Origin: Bugula neritina
Taxonomy: Eukaryota > Bryozoa > Gymnolaemata > Cheilostomatida > Bugulidae
Assembly: GCA_964035545.1 (NCBI GenBank)
Contig: OZ037766.1
Location: 22,407,267-22,471,266 of the forward strand
Direction: 5' to 3'
Length of the DNA stretch: 64,000 nucleotides
A model generated the notes under the pieces. It ran no database searches and was not told the DNA's origin. It worked only from the letters and a program-made list of their open reading frames with translations. Below are positions 63,860 through 64,000 of this stretch, in pieces. Position numbers and translations under genes: made by a program. How positions within the stretch are numbered: the first letter of the stretch is position 1; each line of letters starts with the position of its first letter.

Positions 63860-64000
63860 TTATATATATATAATATATAATATTATTATATGTATATATT
63901 TATATATTATATATAATATCATTATATATATATAATGTATATAATTTATTATATAATATAATAATATATTATATATGATATTATTATATATATATTATAA
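63772..64000. repeat. (TA)n microsatellite and TA-rich palindromic tail
   Basis: Perfect TA run to about 63853, then ATATTATTATATATA variants to the window end. Confidence 0.95.

Overview
The window is AT-rich nuclear DNA of an invertebrate animal. Genes are split by GT-AG introns of about 0.1 to 4.7 kb, with microsatellites and decayed transposons between them. The gene set (TIKI Wnt protease, IQCK, ANAPC13, CIR1, selenoprotein H with a retained UGA/SECIS, a multi-sushi membrane protein) indicates a metazoan. The lineages thought to lack TIKI (insects, nematodes) are unlikely. The phylum cannot be fixed from the sequence alone.

Layout: (1) 378-3901 (+), the 3' part of an unrecognised gene. 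(2) 5398-19232 (+), a complete nine-exon TIKI/TRABD2 gene. (3) 21037-23597 (-), a complete five-exon IQCK gene, convergent with TIKI. (4) 25660-28587 (+), ANAPC13 followed after only 25 nt by CIR1, apparently a two-gene transcription unit. (5) 29920-31472 (-), a short CIR1 paralogue in inverted, tail-to-tail orientation. Its third exon and following intron are nearly identical to CIR1, while its first two exons are strongly diverged. (6) 32-39 kb, low-complexity DNA with one decayed gene fragment and a truncated transposon. (7) 39944-49621 (-), a five-exon type I membrane protein with three sushi domains. (8) About 52.0-52.25 kb, two hammerhead-ribozyme folds on opposite strands, a hallmark of Penelope-like or retrozyme-type elements. 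(9) 53107-58739 (-), selenoprotein H with an in-frame UGA and a form-2 SECIS in the 3' UTR. Its first intron contains a 3.2 kb TIR transposon with a dead multi-motif gene. (10) 59-64 kb, repeats only: a perfect 126 bp direct duplication, a long (TA)n tract, degenerate TAGTNN-type repeats and a roughly 205 bp imperfect palindrome.

Most useful results: selenoprotein H would be split or missed by any annotation that reads UGA as stop. ANAPC13-CIR1 looks dicistronic or operon-like. The CIR1 pair shows the patchwork expected from gene conversion. One hammerhead has every core nucleotide and about 9 bp of compensating stem I. No wholly new multi-gene system was found. All identifications rest on reading the translations against remembered family features; no database search was possible.
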